Source: Chryseobacterium soli (GTDB lineage Bacteria > Bacteroidota > Bacteroidia > Flavobacteriales > Weeksellaceae). Taken from it: DNA of 64,000 nt. The stretch is from contig NZ_JPRH01000011.1 in assembly GCF_000737705.1 (NCBI RefSeq), positions 1 through 64,000 on the forward strand. Direction: 5' to 3'. The notes under the pieces were generated by a model, which did no database searches, had not been told where the DNA came from, and saw only the letters and a list, made by a program, of their open reading frames with translations. Positions 60,983-64,000 of this stretch are shown here, piece after piece. How positions within the stretch are numbered: the first letter of the stretch is position 1; the number at the start of each line of letters is the position of its first letter. The translations under genes and the position numbers were made by a program.

Positions 60983-61630
60983 TTACTGATGATACAGCCT
61001 AAGAATCTCCACCAACTCGGGTACGGATCGTATTTTCAGCTTCTCAAACAGCCTGTTTTTGTAAGTGCTGACCGTCGATGAATGGAGATTAAGTTGATTA
61101 GAAATTTCTTTGAGGGGAAGACCTTCTGCAATCTTATTGGCAATTTGCAGTTCGCGGTCTGATAGGGCTTCAAAGGGTGAGTTTTTTGTTGCGCCATTCA
61201 ATGATTCTAAAAACATTGCTTCTTTTAAGTCTTCACTTACATATCGACCTGTACTAAGCATCCTCGTTAAAGCAGTTTCAATGACTGCAGCAGAGCTTTG
61301 TTTGCTTAGATAACCTCCAGCACCCATCTTTAAATAACGCATTGCGTACAACTCTTCATCCTGAGAAGAAAATATGAGAATTTTTAAGTCGGGTTGGTGC
61401 ATTTTTATGTAATCGATCGCTTCCTGAACCGAGCCATTAGGCATATTAACGTCCATAATCGCTAAATCCAGTTCTTCTTTTAAAATTGCTTTGTATAGCG
61501 ACTTATAATCCTCTACTTCTGAAATTATAGCATCAGGTCGGAGGCGTTTGATGGTTTGTACTAATCCCATCCGGACAATCCCATGATCGTCTGCTACAAT
61601 AATACGAACGTTTACTTTTAAACCCATCAT
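60983..61630 (-). CDS. NarL/LuxR-type response regulator
   Basis: A 215-aa protein. Receiver: 'RIIVADDHGIVRMGL' (acidic pocket), phospho-acceptor Asp about 60 in 'LAIMDVNMPNGS', Lys in 'YLSKQSS'. C-terminal LuxR HTH about 150-210: 'LSDRELQIANKIAEGLPLKEISNQLNLHSSTVSTYKNRLFEKLKI'. The start overlaps the kinase stop (ATGA), so the two are cotranslated partners. Confidence 0.92.
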   Translation of the reverse strand: MMGLKVNVRIIVADDHGIVRMGLVQTIKRLRPDAIISEVEDYKSLYKAILKEELDLAIMDVNMPNGSVQEAIDYIKMHQPDLKILIFSSQDEELYAMRYLKMGAGGYLSKQSSAAVIETALTRMLSTGRYVSEDLKEAMFLESLNGATKNSPFEALSDRELQIANKIAEGLPLKEISNQLNLHSSTVSTYKNRLFEKLKIRSVPELVEILRLYHQ

Positions 61631-62361
61631 TCTATTAATTTACGTAAAAAAAGGGAAACCGTGGTGCCTTTATTTTCAGCGGAAATGATTTCGATGTTTC
61701 CATGCATCAAGGATACAAAATTTTTAACAATTTTCAAACTTAATCCAACTCCTTTCTCACCAGAAGTTCCCTGGAATACCGGATTGTCATAAGAGAAGAT
61801 CGCAGATACATATTTTTCAGCCATTCCCGTTCCACAATCGATGACGGAAAGTATGATCTGATCACCTTCTGTAGCTTCCTGCAGGTAGATATCTTGCCCG
61901 GAGAAAGAGTATTTCACCGCATTATTAAGAATTCTGTCTAAAACATATTCGATTAACAAGCGATCAGTTGTAAGAAATGCATTGGGATCCCCTTTAAAAT
62001 AAAATTTAATGTTTTTTTCTTTTAGTTGAGCAGCATATTTTTCTTCGAAATGGTGAAAAAGATCAATCACCAGCATTTTTACAGGTTTAATCTTAAAGTC
62101 ACCGTATTGTGTTTTTAACCAGGCGGTGCTGTCCTGAATGGTTTGCAAATTCTTCTTTGCATCGCTTTTTACCTGCGGCAACAAGTTAAAAAAATCTTCC
62201 TCATTTATGGTCTTATCTTCCAGCGCTTCTATAAGCCACAGAAAATTTCCAAACATTTCTTTTGAATCATGAGACAATATCGAGATAAGTCCGTTCTTAA
62301 AACTGATTTCGTTTTCCAGTCTTTCGATTTTTAATTGCAGTTCGTTGATAAGGTCATTCAT
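61627..62361 (-). CDS. Soluble histidine kinase, cognate to the LuxR-type RR
   Basis: A 244-aa protein with no TM. An N-terminal helix is followed by an H-box 'LISILSHDSKEMFGNF' (His about 31), then HATPase with N-box 'DRILNNAVKYSF', G1 'DCGTGMAEKY' and G2 'GVGLSLKIVKNFVSLM'. It lacks an input domain, so it probably senses by protein contact or takes input from elsewhere. It overlaps the downstream response regulator by four bases. The degenerate tandem-receiver remnant lies upstream on the same strand. Confidence 0.9.
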   Translation of the reverse strand: MNDLINELQLKIERLENEISFKNGLISILSHDSKEMFGNFLWLIEALEDKTINEEDFFNLLPQVKSDAKKNLQTIQDSTAWLKTQYGDFKIKPVKMLVIDLFHHFEEKYAAQLKEKNIKFYFKGDPNAFLTTDRLLIEYVLDRILNNAVKYSFSGQDIYLQEATEGDQIILSVIDCGTGMAEKYVSAIFSYDNPVFQGTSGEKGVGLSLKIVKNFVSLMHGNIEIISAENKGTTVSLFLRKLIE

Positions 62362-62429
62362 AAATTCTGTATTAATATTTTAAAAAATCTGATCCAGTAT
62401 TCTTTAAAGCATATTTTATTATTTATTTT

Positions 62430-62910
62430 TTTGGATTTCCATGCCAAGCCCTTTAGAATTATACCACTTTAATAAAGGATTGATTAAAAGTCCGGCATTC
62501 CGGCTTGCAGAAACATCTCTCTCTACTAAGAATCCCTTCTCTCACTGCAATAATAGGTATTTCGATACATTTTTCCAAGACTTATTGTTTTGGTTGTTTC
62601 AATGCTTTTTAGATGAGGCATCTAAATATCCATATTAATAGATAATGACCCTCTTTTGGGTATTTTTCAACCACTTCAGTGATACGAATAAGCTTTACAA
62701 GCCGATTTTCTATTTCCAATTTGTCACATGCATCCTGTCAATTAATGTCATCGGAAGAGATGTACACAACAATGCACGGCGCTACATGAGTGGCGTCGCG
62801 AATTGTATTTTCATTTTTCTAATGGTTTCAATGCCATCCATAACGGGCATCTGATACAGAATGATCACATCGAATTCAGACTTGCCCATGCTGAGGATAA
62901 ATCTCATTCA
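62430..62910 (-). pseudogene. Remnant of a tandem-receiver hybrid kinase
   Basis: The minus strand reads LSMGKSEFDVIILYQMPVMD (a receiver segment whose phospho-acceptor Met-Asp is replaced by one residue), then frame changes with 'PCIVVYISSDD' and 'ENRLVKLIRITEVVEKYPK' (alpha-5 region with lost KP motif). After an apparent internal deletion come 'MDI(stop)MPHLKSIETTKTI', 'IEIPIIAVREG' and 'MFLQAGMPDFLINPLLK', which match the second receiver of the hybrid kinase at 56694-60599. Stops and frameshifts occur throughout. This accounts for most of the gene-free stretch 62362-63133. Confidence 0.75.
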
Positions 62911-63133
62911 GGAATGGATCACTGGAAGTGAGAACATAGACTTACCCTTTCGAAGGAATATTCATTGTACAAAGCTTCATGTTCGTTATCTTAGAAGCTG
63001 GGAAAATTAATAAACCAAAAAAGCATCGTCATATTTTTTTCGAATACATGTAATGTATCAATATAGTGCTGGTCCGGCAATTGGTTATTGCCATTAAGGG
63101 AATAATAAAGAAGAGTTTTATGCGGAAGCATTG

Positions 63134-64000
63134 TTAAATTGCCGTAAAGCTATAATAAACATTGATGGAGTAGGTGGTATTTTCCTTACCGACCAAACTT
63201 TGGGCACCCGCAGGGGGTATGGTGTATTTTATGTTCAGTCCCCGGTCCAAAACCGGTGTTCCGTTAAAAAGTATTTTTTGGGGAGTTTTGGATAAGGGAG
63301 CATTTACAGAACTTCCATCCACGCCAATTTGTAATATGTTGGAATTGATGTCGGTCTGCAGGCCGCCTTTCTTGAAATAATTTTCGTCCGATTTCACATA
63401 CAGTTCAAAACTCTCATTATTGGACAATACAATTTGGTTTGGAATCACTTGTGACTGGCCATTGGTGTACTGGGCAGCTGTATTAAAATTGAAGTTTACA
63501 TTCCGCCCGGAACTGGGGATGGTGATCTCCGACAGAGGAAGCACCTTTAACTGAACAGCTGTATTTTGCAAACTATTAATTGAGTTATCTGTACTTTTGG
63601 AATTAAAGTTCAGTTCAAACGTATAGGTTCCGGCTTCAAAAAAAAGGGTTTTAAAATCTTCCGCAGACACATAAAGCTCTGGACTGAAGTTGTTTCTGTT
63701 TCCCGCTACAACACTGAAATTAGCCGCGGAAAAATTCTGAAAATCGGCAGATAAGGCTTTGGTAGTCAGCGTAGACCCATTACTACCCAATTTAATGGCT
63801 CCTATGTTTCTGGTTCCTGGAACACCTTTAGAAGAAGTGAACTGAATATTTGTGGCAGCAGCTTTCGCCCATACATTGAAATCAACCGTATGCGCGATTT
63901 CCGCATTATCCAAATTCAGCACCCTCGTCCCTGTGATTCGGTAGTCATTTAAAGAAGATATCTCTATGTATTTTGTTAAAGATGTTGTGATCCATCTGAT
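63134..64000 (-). CDS. Surface/secreted protein of unknown function, 5'-truncated by window edge
   Basis: The frame is open to the right edge (at least 288 codons; it continues upstream as ...TKYIEISSLNDYRITGTRVL...). The visible part is beta-rich, Asn/Ser/Thr-rich and hydrophilic, with repeats of strand-turn patterns (TVDFNVWAKAAATNIQFTSS, GTYTFELNFNSKS, NTTYSINVYYSFTAI), consistent with a secreted adhesin- or pilus-like beta-sandwich. The true start and signal peptide lie outside the window. No family recognised. Confidence 0.6.
   Translation of the reverse strand: MRWITTSLTKYIEISSLNDYRITGTRVLNLDNAEIAHTVDFNVWAKAAATNIQFTSSKGVPGTRNIGAIKLGSNGSTLTTKALSADFQNFSAANFSVVAGNRNNFSPELYVSAEDFKTLFFEAGTYTFELNFNSKSTDNSINSLQNTAVQLKVLPLSEITIPSSGRNVNFNFNTAAQYTNGQSQVIPNQIVLSNNESFELYVKSDENYFKKGGLQTDINSNILQIGVDGSSVNAPLSKTPQKILFNGTPVLDRGLNIKYTIPPAGAQSLVGKENTTYSINVYYSFTAI

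Noticed and set aside
62441..62854. Two plus-strand short frames
   Set aside because: They are antisense to the degenerate receiver domains, which explain the region better.

Overview
The window looks like chromosome from a low-GC Bacteroidetes of the family Flavobacteriaceae/Weeksellaceae, most likely Chryseobacterium or a close relative. The signs are SusC/SusD pairs, a hybrid two-component system with an AraC output, TAnnTTTG-type -7 promoter boxes with an upstream TTG, A-rich leaders instead of Shine-Dalgarno sites, many short lipoprotein signals, and TGTCATTC...GAATGACA interspersed repeats. I saw no tRNA, rRNA, CRISPR array or transposase gene.

Layout. 0-3 kb holds a single-gene cassette with its own promoter and a large hairpin, then a 486-codon gene broken into three frames (1130-2591). 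3-11.4 kb is an assortment of secreted hydrolase, outer-membrane, lipoprotein and small membrane genes, plus a membrane-anchored AraC regulator. 11.6-15.3 kb has a PIN-like protein and a UPF0489 (arginase-like) protein, followed by the first copy of a module: an XRE-like regulator, a palindromic operator and a divergent helical protein. 16.5-22 kb is an orphan three-gene tail-fibre operon bracketed by hairpins sharing a 30-bp direct repeat. 22.3-25.2 kb has a hydrolase, a Crp/Fnr regulator and a SnoaL-like protein.

25.4-40.4 kb is a complete fructan (levan/inulin) utilisation locus. A sugar-binding hybrid sensor (HTCS) precedes an MFS sugar porter, GH32, SusC, SusD, a DUF4960 surface glycan-binding protein, a divergent GH32 lipoprotein and a PfkB fructokinase. 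The likely flow is surface endo-cleavage and binding, SusCD import of oligosaccharides, periplasmic GH32 release of fructose, inner-membrane import, phosphorylation, and fructose sensing by the HTCS.

40.6-45.7 kb carries two beta-lactamase-fold serine hydrolases, a second membrane AraC regulator and an alpha/beta hydrolase. The promoter of one hydrolase is a near copy of the promoter at 5.0 kb and still carries the last codons of a vanished AraC gene. 46-49.4 kb is a small island (DUF2806, a PD-(D/E)XK-like protein, an unknown helical protein) ending in the second XRE/palindrome/helical-protein module. Five copies of an ~88-bp palindromic repeat lie between 43 and 49.5 kb.

49.6-56.2 kb has a secreted structural protein and a tightly coupled operon (PIG-L deacetylase, a 34-aa membrane peptide, a sodium:solute symporter, DUF2911). 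56.7-62.9 kb is a signalling cluster: a 1301-aa multi-PAS hybrid kinase, a two-gene histidine kinase/response regulator pair, and the remains of a tandem-receiver hybrid kinase. A surface protein gene runs off the right edge.

The best candidates for something undescribed are the duplicated XRE-operator-helical module, each copy beside putative nucleases, and several unrecognised interspersed DNA elements.
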